Notes: generated by a model from the letters alone, not told the origin. Shown: positions 23,189 through 34,760, counted from the stretch's first letter. The stretch: 64,000 bases of DNA from Malania oleifera (GCF_029873635.1 NC_080428.1:63669957-63733956), one strand, 5' to 3'. Numbers and translations are program-made.

Positions 23189-23731
23189 CACACATATAAT
23201 TTCGGTAACCATTCCTCAAAAGGATGCCGATTGGCGTGCCAAAAGGCTAATCATCATTGAGGTGGTTAGTTGATCACCTTTCCTATACATAAATCTACTC
23301 CCAAACTCAAAAATATGGTTTTCGCAAACCTCTTTTTTTAGGGTCTTTATTTTCCTAAGGTGGCGACTATGTATCTTGTGACTCACCCTTTTTCATTGAA
23401 GCTTTTTCCTTCTCATTTGGAGGCCCCTTTTCCCTCTTGTTGGCACCCCGGACCGAGTCCGGCGTCGACAATTTGTATGAGTGCGAGTGAATGTATGTGT
23501 GTCTTCTCATATGAATGAATATGTGAGTAGTGTGTGTATGCATGGGTTATAGATGTGCAAGTTAGTTTGCATATATGTGTAAGTTCACATGTATATGCTT
23601 GATGTGAATGCATGAATCTGTAGGTATATATGTGTGAGGGCGAGTATGTATGAGGGTAGGTCAGTATGTGTAAATTTATGCATGTCGGAGGGTATGTATA
23701 TGCATGTGCATACATATGTATATGTTTTGAT
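23189..23731. other. Resumed host repeat plus TG/TATG-rich low-complexity DNA
   Basis: 23189-23470 continues the interrupted older repeat (AAGGTGGCGACTATGTATCT, then GGCACCCCGGACCGAGTCC). 23471-23731 is rich in GTATGTGTG and TATATGTGTG words, resembling 16200-16510. No gene seen. Confidence 0.4.
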
Positions 23732-24189
23732 TAGCAGTGTATTCGAGTCAAGTCGAGCCGATATAGTAAAATACTCAAATCAGCTCGATTCAAACTTGTT
23801 AAGCTCAAAATTCGACTAGAATTCGATCGATTTCATAATTGTTAAACTCAAACTTGACTCAACTATAAGTTCATGGAACTCGAATTTGACTCGCTTATAG
23901 AATACATACATAAATTTATATAATGTACATATAATGTTAAATATATTTATAAAATATATATTATATGATATATGTGTGTTTATATATATATAATATAAAA
24001 ATAATGAAATTAAGAAACTCAATTAGGCTCGAAACTCGACTCAAGTACTATTATTGAGCTCGAACTCGACTCGTTAAAATGTACTCAAGTATCTCAAACT
24101 CGAGTAGAATCTAGTCGAGTCGAGTCGAGTTAGCGGACGAGTCAAGTCCAAGTAGCTCGCGAATAAATTTGATTTACTTACACCCCTAG
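23732..24189. mobile_element. hAT-like MITE rich in CGAGTCGAGTC words
   Basis: The body is built from ACTCGAGT/GACTCGAC words that read on both strands, with an AT-rich centre. The right end, ACTTACACCCCTAG, read in reverse (CTAGGGGTGTAAGT) partly matches the left end TTAGCAGTGTA. This is a common plant miniature-element style. The target duplication is unclear. Confidence 0.55.
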
Positions 24190-26397
24190 TTGTGGTGCAT
24201 GTGAAATGCTAGCATGTGCCTGTGTAAAATTGTCATTATCCAAAAGTATTTGTTATTACTATTTTGTCATTGTTAGTGTTATATTTTTAAATAAAAAAAA
24301 AAAAAAAACCCCTTTAAAATGCTAAAAAAAATCTCTAGAAAGACAATTTCAAAAAAATAAAAAAGAGGTTAAGTTCTATGATTTGTATGCTTGTATCATC
24401 CTTGCATTTGCAAGTGCATGTTTATGTGCTTATTCGTGTAAACTCCTACGAAAAAAAATTTAGATAGAAAAATGGCGTCTCTCTTGAAAATCTAGGAGGC
24501 AAGGTGCCTATTTCTGTCACCTCAAACCGATTTGGTGATTGCATTAGACACTTTGACACACCACACACTTGTCTATTACATTTTTGCTTAAAATTGTCAC
24601 AAAATTGAATCTGACTACAAAATTAGAAAGTAAGGCAATAGTATCCTTTCAAAAGGTTAGAGTTGAGAATAGCCTTCATAGTCGTAAGACTATTTAATAT
24701 TTAAAAGTTGCTAAGTTGAACAAAGTGAAAAAGACACGAGTCTTGATTGATTAAGCTGAAAAAGATAATCATGGGTTAATCAAGTATCCTTTATTGAACG
24801 GATGTATGGAAGGCGCTGATACATTCCCCTCGCATACGTATACTCTTATAGCTATTTTTTATTATGCAATTTGAGATTGCAAGTTCCATAAACTTAACCT
24901 AACTTAGAGACTAAGAAATAGGTAGTGATTTGGTAATTCAACCATACTTAGGTAAAATAGCAAGTTGTGTGACAATTACATTAAGCTTAAAGACTCATAA
25001 TCTCATCAAGTACTCACCATCCCAACTAAGGTGGTTCCCCCAATCCAAACATATTGACAACCAATAATTATTTAGAAAAAAAAGACACTTTATTTTTAAA
25101 TTTTCTAAATTTGTATAGTAAAATTGGAAAGCATCTCTTATTTTTTGTCAGATGTAATTTTTTATGTAATTTTTGAAAACTAGAAAACAAGATTTTATTT
25201 TGGTAATTGTTTAGAAATTTATATATGAAAGATAAAAAAAACTAGACAATCCTCTTATTTTTCATTTTTTTAATTCAAATATTATAAGTTTAAAAAATAA
25301 GCTAATATTTTTATATTTCTTTGAAAAATCAAAATGCTTTTACACAACTAAACGGTTTTGCACCTGACTTTGTAAATTCCTTATAAGGCTAGTATATGTA
25401 AGATTTTATTTTGATTTAGCATCTTTTTTTTTCTTTTTTTTTTTGTAAAATATCCTCATAAATATTCATTGAATAATTAAGTCAATCATAATACGAAAAA
25501 AATTTAAATCTCTTATAATTGACCGATAATTACTCATTTTTCGTATGAATATTTTTATAATTCCTAAACAACCCATAATCAAATGTTTACTTTTCCTTGT
25601 CTATTTTTTCAACATTAAAACATGTTATTATATAAAATTTTTTTTTTTAATAAAAATTCATCTTAACTTAATCATATTTGCCCTTATAGGAAGTCTTACT
25701 AGGTTAGACTGCAAGAGAATAAATGTGAGATATAGAAAATTTTAGTTAACTCACACAATAAAGATAACAAAAAATCACTTACCAAATTAGGAGTCAAGAG
25801 TCCATTTACTAGAATGGATGCATTGTGAAATTAAATAAATATATATTCTTTATTTGGGTGAACCAATAAAATGACTTTTCAAAAAAAAATTCCAAATTAT
25901 TTATTTAAAATTAATTTTAAATATTTAAATTTCAAATTCATACTATTATATTTATTCAATTTATTTTATATAACACAAACTATTTGAATATAATAACATG
26001 AAATATATATAGCATAAAATAATTATTAACTATATGTTAAATAATAATAAAATAACAATTATAATCACTTCTTATATTTGATTGACTCCCATTTTTGTTG
26101 GAACTGCCCTACAACTATATTATTGCTATCATTTTCTCAAAACTTATGTCGATATATTCTATGGCGATGAATAAAATTCTGGTAACAAGCAATACAATTA
26201 AAACCGACATGAAAATCAAACACTTATAAATTATAAAAACATAGTATGATGAAAATCTATTCGTTGTCACTAAAATACACTATTTAGTTTTAAAATACCC
26301 CAATTGGATAAATAATTTCCCTCACCCTCCCAAATTGGGTTAAAAAATTCTGTAAGAGGTGCTACACCAAAGATCCTAGTCCCTTGAAATGGACGTA
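24190..26397. other. AT-rich spacer, no gene seen
   Basis: Poly(A), poly(T) and ATATAT-rich DNA. One block (about 24480-24580, CTAGGAGGCAAGGTGCCTAT) may be a retroelement leader remnant. No open frame shows a recognisable domain. Confidence 0.5.
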
Positions 26398-26414
26398 GAA
26401 ACCAGTGCATAATT

Positions 26415-26636
26415 TTTTATTTTTTTATTTTTGGAATATACATCAGGTATCCACGCTTCTGTTTTACGGTCCACATGACTAATCCTGCACCCCTTAAAGT
26501 TGACCCCACAACTCCAAAGGGAGGGTAAATTCAAGAGTTCAGAGACGGAAACAAGTCCAAGAGGATTTAAACACCTGATCTCGTGAAAGACACTCGTGCA
26601 ACCCGCACTATCACCTGAATCACACCCTGTGGGGGT
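26415..26636 (-). mobile_element. tRNA-derived SINE with a 17-bp target duplication
   Basis: The same 17 bp, GAAACCAGTGCATAATT, flank it at 26398-26414 and 26637-26653. On the - strand the element runs from ACCCCCACAGGGTGTGATTC through a box A-like GATAGTGCGGGTTGC (about 26600-26613) and a box B-like AGGTGTTTAAATCC (about 26562-26575). It ends in an A-rich tail (26415-26434 on the + strand as T runs). An internal RNA polymerase III promoter, an A tail and a long perfect duplication are the hallmarks of a SINE moved by LINE machinery. The intact duplication suggests fairly recent insertion. Confidence 0.85.
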
Positions 26637-26879
26637 GAAACCAGTGCATAATTGTCCTTAGCCAAAAGGGTATTGTTTTGGAGTGTGGGCCTTCTTGGCG
26701 TATTCATAAAGTAGTTCCTTGCTGTCTCATTTTTGGTGGCAAAAAGTAGGAACACAGTTAGGCTCCACATGTAGAGACATATCTACTCTAGATTTTATTT
26801 TATTTTTTTGAAGGGGATCTAGTGCCCCTAGGCTGGCTAGGCTGCCCTTTTTGGTACATGTTAAAAAATTTTTGGTATG

Positions 26880-27265
26880 CCAAGGTTTGTCCCGCATCCA
26901 TAAAAGGGGTTTGGTCCGCATCCATAAAAGGGGTTTGGTGGTAAGTTATTAAGTGTGAGGGAAAACTTCAAACCATGAGCTAGCTTTTGGGTTGAGAAAG
27001 TCCAAGACTACCCAACACTAATATCAAAGGCCATGATTTCTCCCTAGGACGCTACCAATTTTGTGAGCCCAATTCGCGTAGAGTTTGAAGCTCAATCCTA
27101 GTTCGTGAAGAGTTCGTAACCCGATATGTGAATAGAAAATTATTGGGACTTGTCCCACATGGATTGTGAAAGGGGCTTGATGATTAATTATTAAGTATGA
27201 AAGAAAGTCTCATTCCATGAGTTAACTTTTGAAATTAAGAAAACTCAAAACCACCCAACAAGTGG
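26880..27265. repeat. Short tandem and spaced direct repeats
   Basis: TCCGCATCCATAAAAGGGGT is doubled in tandem near 26892-26938. About 26930-27020 (TTTGGTGGTAAGTTATTAAG ... CCATGAGCTAGCTTTTGGGT ... CTACCCAACA) returns in diverged form at 27175-27262. It is probably the edge of an old LTR or similar repeat; family unknown. About 27266-27950 holds nothing I can name. Confidence 0.5.
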
Positions 27266-28167
27266 TCTTGATGCCTATTCAACAAATCAATTTCAAAGTG
27301 TGAATGAATGGCACCAAAAAAAGAAAGCGTATGAGATATCGACTGAATAAATGACACCAACACGCCGAAGGATTTGACTTTTCTAAATTTGAAGCACAGT
27401 AAATAAAAATGGGCTAAAATTCAATGACTTGGAATAGGAGTTTGTATGGTTGGTACACACCCCCTTTGAGGCATGTAACATACGAATTTTTAAAATAGCT
27501 GAAGGTCGAGTAACCAAGATAACGTTAGGGTAACCACATGATCAACGAAAAATCCAATCTTTGCTTGAGAAATGAATATTTTTTTAGGATAAAATTAAGG
27601 GTGGGGTGATTATCACATACGGATTACCAAAGCACTAGGTGCGCAACCACATGGAAGAGCAAGTTCCCTATCGTTTCTTTCTGCACCCCCTCCCCCGGTA
27701 AACAATTCCAATGTAGATAATTTTAAGGTATGGGCATAACCCCATTTGATCACAATTTATGGTCCACCCTGAACAGCTTTCCAAACAGGTTATAATGGAA
27801 AATGTGAAGTTGAAAGGGATGATGTAAAGATAAACAGAACGGAGCGACTCATTACAACATTAAAAAAGTGAACGTAATATAGAAAGATATCCATTGGTTT
27901 GGATGAGTTTGTGTTGGAAGAACAAGAGGCAAAGAAATGGGAAAACAATAGAAACAAACTAAAACAGAAACCAGAAAAACAAAAATAAGGCAGCTGGATT
28001 GAACAATCTTATCTTCTTGCTTCTAACGGAACAGGGAAAGACCAATTCATTGAAAAATGCTTGAACTTTTCCATCCAATCTCCTCATGAGAAAACCTGGG
28101 AAAAATGTCACCTCACGAAGCAGTGTTACATCAGAAATGCCGTATGAAGAAATTTCGGGCACCCCAG

Positions 28168-31100
28168 TCAGTGCTGCAAACAAAGTGTAGTTTAATATTT
28201 CATAAAATAGCAGAACAAAAGAAGAAAGATAAAAGAGGGGCAACTTAGCAGAGAAGATGTTAAAATATTACCTCGGTCTCGGGAGCTTTGGATTCTTCAG
28301 CTTTGAAGTTGTCTTCACCTGCATCCAAGCATTAATGTTAGAAATGCTTCCAGAAGTATATTTTTTAAAACATTTAAATATCCTTAAGAAAATGAATGAC
28401 AGATCTCTTATTATCTTCTATTTTGCCAAGGGTGAGGAAATTTAAACGATTCACCATTGTTGGTGCCATGATATGAGAAACATTACAGAAAATGTTAGGG
28501 TCATCTACCACTGGCAACCTTTGTTGACTCAAAGTGGACCTAAGATTTCCCCACATTTAAATATACTAAAAGTAAAAATGAACAAAACAGCTTTTATATC
28601 ACGCCAGAAGGGGGCAAATTTGAAAGATCCCCTTTATTGACGCCAAAAGTGTCAAGAAAATAGTGAATCCTCTACCTGCAAATGCACAGTCCTAGCATTG
28701 ACTTGAAAAGCATCTAATGTTTCCATTCTTAATCATGTGTTTCAAATATTTACCGACCATTTTACAGATCTCCATTACACCTAATTTATTACTTCAGGCT
28801 GTACAATACCTCCATCTTCAGGCAAATCCGAGGTCCAGAGAGTGAGGTTGTCTCTCAATAACTGCATGATCAGGGTGCTGTCCTTGTATGACTCCTCGCT
28901 CAAGGTGTCCAACTCTGCAATTGCCTCATCAAAAGCTTGTTTAGCCAGATGGCAGGCCCTGCAAGTTTGAAAAACCAAATTTAAGATCCAAGAAGTCCAG
29001 AAAACTAGAATGAGAATATTTCAAACCATTTAAGCAGAACCCAGTCGAAATATAGGGATTACCTTTCAGGGGAGTTCATTATCTCATAGTAGAAGACAGA
29101 GAAATTGAGAGCAAGACCAAGACGGATTGGGTGGGTTGATGGGAGATCTGTGTTTGCAGTGGCTGATGCAGCCTAAAGAAATATGGGAACAGAATGGCAC
29201 ATCAAGCAAAAGAAAAAGCCAAGTATTGTACACAAATGAACATTGTTTCAACATGTGTAATGCATCAGCATGAACAAGAACTCGGGAAAGATGAACACCT
29301 CATAGCCTTTCAAAGACTGTTCTGCTGCTTCTTTCCTCTCCTGGTCAGTCTTAAACTCAGCGAGATACCGATAATAATCACCTTTCCTGAACTCGCAGAA
29401 AACAAAACAAGTGAAATAACTTAAACTTCTTAGAAAAAGAAACATATAAGCAATAATGTGTTTTTTTTTTGTTTATTGAAGGCCCAAATTGGGTCTAGGC
29501 CACACAATAGAAGATAACTCATCCCTCATGTCATACCCCTTCCAAGTTTCAAACCTAAATCTCAAGCTTTATCCACTGAGATGTGTCCTAGGAGACATCT
29601 CACCAATAAATAATTGAAGAGTAGGTGGGAAACATCTTTGATATTGCTGACAGGCCATGGATAAAAAAGCAAAAGTTCACTTAAGATGGATCGTAACTCA
29701 GCCACACAATTAGCCTACCTCTTAGATGTGCAATGCTTGCATAACAGGTGCAAAAAAATTAACTAATCATCATATCTAGACATGATAATTATCTCGTATG
29801 ATACCCTTCAAATGTCATATCTAGACATGATAATTATCTCATATGATACCTTCAATTTAAGATCAATAAGTATGTTCTTGCTGATAAAAGGCTGAGGATG
29901 AGTATTATCAATCCAGTCAATGCGGAGAGGACTGCTGAAAATTTATAAAATCAAACAATAAGGAAAATTAAATGAAATATTGAGACACAACTCACATCTT
30001 GTAGTAGAAAACAGTTGCTTCCCCTGACTTGGAAGAGGGGATCAGGTGCTGGTCTATGATAGTCAAAATATCATTGCAAATCTTTGTGAGCTCCTCCTCT
30101 ACTTTTTGACGGTAACCCTTGATAAGTTTGACATTCTGCTCATTGCCTTTCGACTCTTCCTTCTGTTCAATGGAAGACATAATGCGCCAAGAGGCACGGC
30201 GAGCACCTATAACATTTTTGTAGCCCACAGAGAGCAAGTTCCTCTCCTCCACACTCAGTTCAACATCCAGTTTCGCAACACTTTTCATACTCTCAACCAT
30301 TTCTGTAATGATCACTTGATTATAAATTTCAAAGAGAATTTTGATTTTAATATATACTTGCTAATATGCATCATCATTAAAAATAAATAAATAAAAAATA
30401 AACATTGCAACAAATCACATAGCTCTCGGTAGCCGACCCCATTTAGTGGGACTAAGGCTTGGTTTTGTTGTTGTTGTTGTTAACAAATCACATAGCTCTC
30501 AGTACTTAATTTTGATCTCAAAGATGCACATTTCATTCCTCTAGGGCCACTCATGGTTCCAAACTGACCCTCCAAACTGAAATATTAACATGAAGTTTGA
30601 AGTTCTCAGTGACATAAAAATCAAGCTGATTATCAAGAAGTAATTTGATTTCAAGGTTTGCCACAAGTCACAATCTTTGCACGGCCAACCCACTAATGAA
30701 CCAACAACCAAGTAATCAAGTCCAATAATGTATGAAGATTCTTTTCAAGAATTTTACTGATATATATACATTGAAAACAATCCAAAAGTGCAAAGGTAGT
30801 GACATGAACATAATGAAACTCTAACATCAACAGGCAACATACAACCCCAAATATTACATTCCATAGAGTCCTCAGAATCAAAAGAACAAAACAGAAGTTA
30901 AAAGACACTACAAATGCATAGGGAAATAAATTTCTCGGACTCTTTTCTTTTACTCTTCTTGGTTCTTTTCTTCCCCTAAAATTCATATAGAGCCTCTGAA
31001 GGTATTATCAGTAGAAAACGAAGACAAAAATTCATCAGAAAACAGATAACAGAAGATAAACACAGCAACACCGCCCATATTAATGCCAAAACATCATAAG

Positions 31101-31576
31101 TCTGCTGGAATCACATTCTATTAGATTTTCCAACATACACACCATAATTATAACCCCATTAACACCGCATCTCTCCAATGTCAAAATCATCTAACCCCAA
31201 GGAATATGATTACTCCCGTTAATCTTCAACACTGCGAATCAAACTAATATTTACCCACATTTCCATGCGATACAAGAAAACCATCAAAAAAACCAAATCA
31301 CGAAAAATCAGACCAAACCATCTACGTGCTTTCAATCAACCAACAAAGGCTCAGAAAATAAACAAATAAATAACTGTATAAATAAGACCGATCCAGATCA
31401 AGATAAACTCAACTTGTACGGAGAAAACCCTCAAAGACGGAGGAAAATAAAAGGGAAAAAGTACGAAAGAATAAGAAACAAAAGAAAAGGATTAAAGGGT
31501 AACCTTCGTATCGCTCGGCCTGCTCGGCGAGCTTTGCCAGGTAAACATGGGTCTCTCTTTCCTTCTCCGTCGACAT
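28168..31576 (-). CDS. 14-3-3 protein (general regulatory factor), non-epsilon type, 7 coding exons
   Basis: Coding exons on the - strand: 31576-31504, 30302-29996, 29386-29299, 29172-29063, 28958-28810, 28318-28272 and 28173-28168. All introns are GT-AG and phases agree, giving 259 residues, the usual plant length. The start [20 protein letters not shown] matches the family N-terminus. Signature one, [11 protein letters not shown], is at residues 45-55 and signature two ([14 protein letters not shown]) is near the end of the core. The phosphopeptide-pocket residues K53, R60, R133 and Y134 are all present. 14-3-3 dimers bind phosphoserine/threonine motifs in plasma-membrane H+-ATPase, metabolic enzymes, kinases and transcription factors. 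[13 protein letters not shown] and the acidic [17 protein letters not shown] tail resemble the non-epsilon class. The last exon encodes only His plus stop; without that splice the tail would end Val-Ile-Phe. Confidence 0.93.
29461..29601 (-). mobile_element. SINE candidate in 14-3-3 intron 2
   Basis: On the - strand ATCTCAGTGGATAAAGC looks like tRNA box A and GGTTTGAAACTTGG like box B. They are followed by GGCCTAGACCCAATTTGGGC and a short A tail (T run at 29461-29470). The spacing between the boxes is only about 17 nt, shorter than usual, and the flanking repeat is weak (CAATAA on both sides), so this is a candidate only. Confidence 0.45.
29771..29855. repeat. 45-bp tandem duplication in 14-3-3 intron 2
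   Basis: CATATCTAGACATGATAATT ATCTCGTATGATACC at 29771 returns at 29816 with a single visible difference across about 35 bp. Local duplication, no coding role. Confidence 0.85.
30428..30481 (+). mobile_element. 54-bp RTE-type 3' tail insertion with a 19-bp target duplication, 14-3-3 intron 1
   Basis: AACAAATCACATAGCTCTC occurs at 30409-30427 and again at 30482-30500. Between them is GGTAGCCGACCCCATTTAGT GGGACTAAGGCTTGG ending in (TTG)n. The same GACCCCATTTAGTGGG-type end and TTG tail occur at the 3' end of the RTE LINE at 16897. It is either a heavily 5'-truncated RTE copy or a SINE that borrows the RTE tail. The perfect long duplication implies a young insertion. Confidence 0.85.
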
Positions 31577-31860
31577 TGTTGAGTGGGAGACAGAGATCGA
31601 AGAAATCAAGAACAAGGGGAGGGAGAAGTTGAGCAGATTTCAGAGAGAGATGGGTGGGGGGGGGGGGGGGAGCGAGAGGCGTGATGAGGGAACGAAGGGG
31701 AAGATAAATAGGGAAGGTGGGGATTAAAGATCGAGCAAGTCTGGTGGGGCGGAGTAGACCGGATCTGGACCGTTGGTTGGGTGGAGTTTGAAAGATAGCC
31801 GCGCAAATCGTGATTGGAGCCAAAGCCTAACGTAACGTGTCTGTTCTCACGTGTTGGATT
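31577..31860 (-). promoter_or_regulatory. 14-3-3 promoter: G-box, ABRE-like element, TATA-like site, poly(G) tract
   Basis: The palindromic G-box CACGTG is at 31848-31853 and an ABRE-like ACGTGTC at 31835-31841, about 260-280 bp before the start codon. On the - strand a TATTTAT at 31703-31709 could serve as a TATA box, placing transcription start near 31675. A run of about 16 G residues lies at 31655-31671, in the likely 5' leader. G-box/ABRE pairs are bound by bZIP factors in light and abscisic acid responses; that role here is inferred. Confidence 0.5.
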
Positions 31861-33239
31861 CGTTCAATCCCTTCTGTCGGAGGAGCCCTTTCTCATTTTC
31901 CCTTGCACCAATGCCTTTCTTCCACATCCCTAAAATTAATATATATAGTGTTCCGAAATATGAATTTCATAATGTAAGTGACAATTTTTTTAAAAAAAAA
32001 ACACACACACAGTAAAAATTTACATTGATTTATATTCAATCTTTAAAATTCCTATATTGATAGGTAGAAACCACCGCTTACATTATTAATACAGTTATTT
32101 GGGTTCATTCCTAAAATGTCAAAGTGGACATCTGGGATTAGTTTTTTCTTAATTATCTGTTTGGTGTCAATTAAGAAGTGGACCCTATGATCTTGACACA
32201 ATAGCCCATAATCATTTAAAAGTTTTTGGGCATTTTTCTTTATTTGATTTTTCTCTCCGTTATTTCATGATGTGATGACAATTACTAATTCAGATTATAG
32301 TCATTCGAATATTTTTTGGTTCGTTTTATCTTGTTTGATTTCTCTCTCCATCATTTCTTAAGGTACTAATTATTGCTAATTTAAGAGAGCAGTTGCACTC
32401 GTAATAATATATAAAGTTTTTCTTTTCCTTATAATAAATTGATGTTTTTTTTTCTACTGTGAATCTTCAATTTTATATGTTTATGAATCGGGGGCTAGTT
32501 ATACCTAAGATCTATTTTTGGGAGTCCACTTCTATGTTTTGTCAAAGTAAGTTAGCTCATTTTCATGTTTTGTCAATAAAAGTTTGGCATGTGGGGTCAT
32601 GTTTAAATTCCAATGAAATACAATGACTCTTTGGCTCTAAGGAAGATTTGCAGAGCATCACAATTTATTGTTTTATTAGTTCTATTATTTTATATGATGT
32701 CATAGAGATTTATAGAAAAAAAAAAAAAAAAGCAAAATGTATGAATTAAGTTGGAACATTAATATTGTTTATTCTCAATTTTATCTTTTTAATCTAAAAT
32801 ATTAATTATCACAATTAATGAAATATCAAAAGATACTTAAAGATGAGTAAAGTAATGTAATCCTCTATTTCTATTATGTAAAAAAATAAAAAAAAATAAA
32901 AAAAACAAAAAAAATAAAACAAAAAAAAAACAAAAGAAATATTCCTAATAAGCACAAAAGTAAGTCCCCACATGTGTTGGTTTTTGAATCCAATAAATTC
33001 TTGACAATCTTTAAATTCTTATTTGATTGATTGTTTATATCAAACATAAATCAAGCACATTAAAAGTAAATCAACATAAGTTCGACGCTAACTAGATCTT
33101 TATGGATTGAATTTTATTATTGCACTAATTCAAAAGATTTTTCTATCTTTGCACGGGCATTAATCAAACTTTGGCTTTATAAGTGGCACTAATTGTCAAA
33201 ATGATATTTCCAATATATCTATTTTCCCCTTTGTATCTT
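31861..33239. other. Upstream spacer of the 14-3-3 gene, no gene seen
   Basis: AT-rich DNA with an A-rich tract at 32877-32938. Two diverged copies of a short word series (TTTGATTTCTCTCTCC...TACTAATT...) lie near 32246-32300 and 32336-32390. No supported coding region. Confidence 0.5.
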
Positions 33240-33242
33240 CCA

Positions 33243-33244
33243 AA

Positions 33245-33280
<36 letters not shown>
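33243..33280. repeat. (AAT)n microsatellite
   Basis: About twelve AAT units at the presumed 3' end of the LINE remnant. It reads as a Leu run in a - strand frame, which should not be taken as coding. Confidence 0.9.
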
Positions 33281-33889
33281 TTGGTTTCTTGCTTTTCATA
33301 TATAATAGATTGTGGTAGCTTAAGACACTTGCTCACAAATAGCACGGAGTTTTGTTTGAACCTAAGGAACCAATTCAATCAAATTCATCTTCCTAACTAT
33401 AAATGCTTCTTTAAATGCTTACAGAAGAAGCAATTTTAAAGCAAATATCCTTAAAATCTTGTAACCAAAGTAAAGATAGTTTCTAATTTCAACATGGTCA
33501 TTATAATGAATCCATGTAAAAGAAACTGATTGGCGTAACAACATATCCAAAATTAGCAATCTATCCAACATAATAATCCAACCAGTAAAAACTTTGCTTT
33601 GGGATGTTGAGCGTAAACCAAATAGAAGAATAGATTTAACGAGTTGCAACCTACTTGCACAAGTCCAGAATTTATGGGTCCAAGATTAAATTTTATGGGA
33701 AATCCTTGAATTATAGTGTTTGCTTAGTTACCTAAGGGAGCCCAAAATATTTTACAAGAAGATTATCTTTGCTATACTCAAAATCTTAAAGACATCACAT
33801 TTAATTGTGTTAGAATCCCATTATACAACATTACAAGTTTTTAAAGGATTTGATTTTAGCCAATATATAACACAAAATGACCATCAAAA

Positions 33890-34340
33890 CTAGGGGTACG
33901 CATAATTTAGTTAAAACCGAATTAACCAAATAACTTTGGTTGGTTTGATTCGGTTAAAAAATTTATTCAGCTTGATTCGGTTTTCATTTTCGTTGAATTT
34001 CAGTTTTTGATTTTTAGTTCAATTTTTGGGTTTGGTTAATTCGATTAACCAAATTAACTGAATAGTATAAATTAATAATAAATAATTATTTATATTATAT
34101 ATTAAAATATTTTTTTATATATTAATTGTATTATATATATTTTATATATATTAAATATCTATATTTTATAAATATATTAAAATATTAAATCGATTTACCG
34201 ATTTAATCGAAATTCGGTTCGGTCGATTTTGAGTTCGGTTAAATATGGAATTTTTGTCAGTTCGATTAATGAGATTTTTTAACCAAAATTTTTCGGTTAA
34301 TTTGGTTAATTAACCGAACCGACCGAATGCTCACCCCTAG
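33890..34340. mobile_element. MITE with inverted ends CTAGGGGT...ACCCCTAG
   Basis: The left end CTAGGGGTACGCAT and the reversed right end CTAGGGGTGAGCAT form a terminal inverted repeat of about 14 bp. TCAAAA repeats on both flanks (33884-33889, 34341-34346). The body is built from AACCGAA/TTCGGTT words with an AT-rich centre and is largely self-complementary. This layout is typical of plant non-autonomous DNA elements, hAT-like in style. It lies inside the decayed LINE. Confidence 0.75.
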
Positions 34341-34760
34341 TCAAAACAATCAAATGATCATCAACAAAACAAAGATTGGTTATTTGCATTATGTTGCATT
34401 TATGACATTTACAATATCTATGAGAAGAGAAATTATTGGGTTAGACCGTCCAATCACATTATATTTTAGATAATAAATCATATTATTAGATTTTGAATGG
34501 TTTTGAGTAATTTTAGAAAGTTTTAAATTAATTAATTAATTTTTAATTCAAAATCATGTAAAATCCAATTATATGATAGGTTGTCTACAATATGATGCAG
34601 TCAAGTTGTCTAATGTAATAATTTATGAGAAGTAACCTTTTCTAAAAGCTTAGTAAGATCTTTCATTTTCATGATAAACAAATGAGGAATATAGGATCGC
34701 ATTGCCTTAAATATATTTTCTTTTACCTTTACACTAACCTTCCAAAGAATAAAGGTGTAG

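Larger units (their letters stand above)
33240..34760 (-). mobile_element. Decayed L1-type LINE, interrupted by a MITE
   Basis: On the - strand 33620-33420 reads GWIIMLDRLLILDMLLRQ then NDHVEIRNYLYF, matching the zf-RVT stretch of plant L1 elements. Next comes an ATTIYYI-KARNQ-type segment, the usual LINE C-terminal block. Further upstream (about 34730-34640) a CDPIFLICLS-like reading fits the GLRQGDP block of reverse transcriptase. The 3' side ends in a (TTA)n run. Many frame breaks; old. Confidence 0.55.

Noticed and set aside
23413-23715. His/Thr/Tyr-rich 100-residue - strand frame
   Set aside because: Low-complexity reading of TATGTG-rich DNA.
31431-31823. 130-residue Pro/Leu/Ser-rich - strand frame upstream of 14-3-3
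   Set aside because: Overlaps the 14-3-3 first exon in another frame and reads through the poly(G) tract and promoter.
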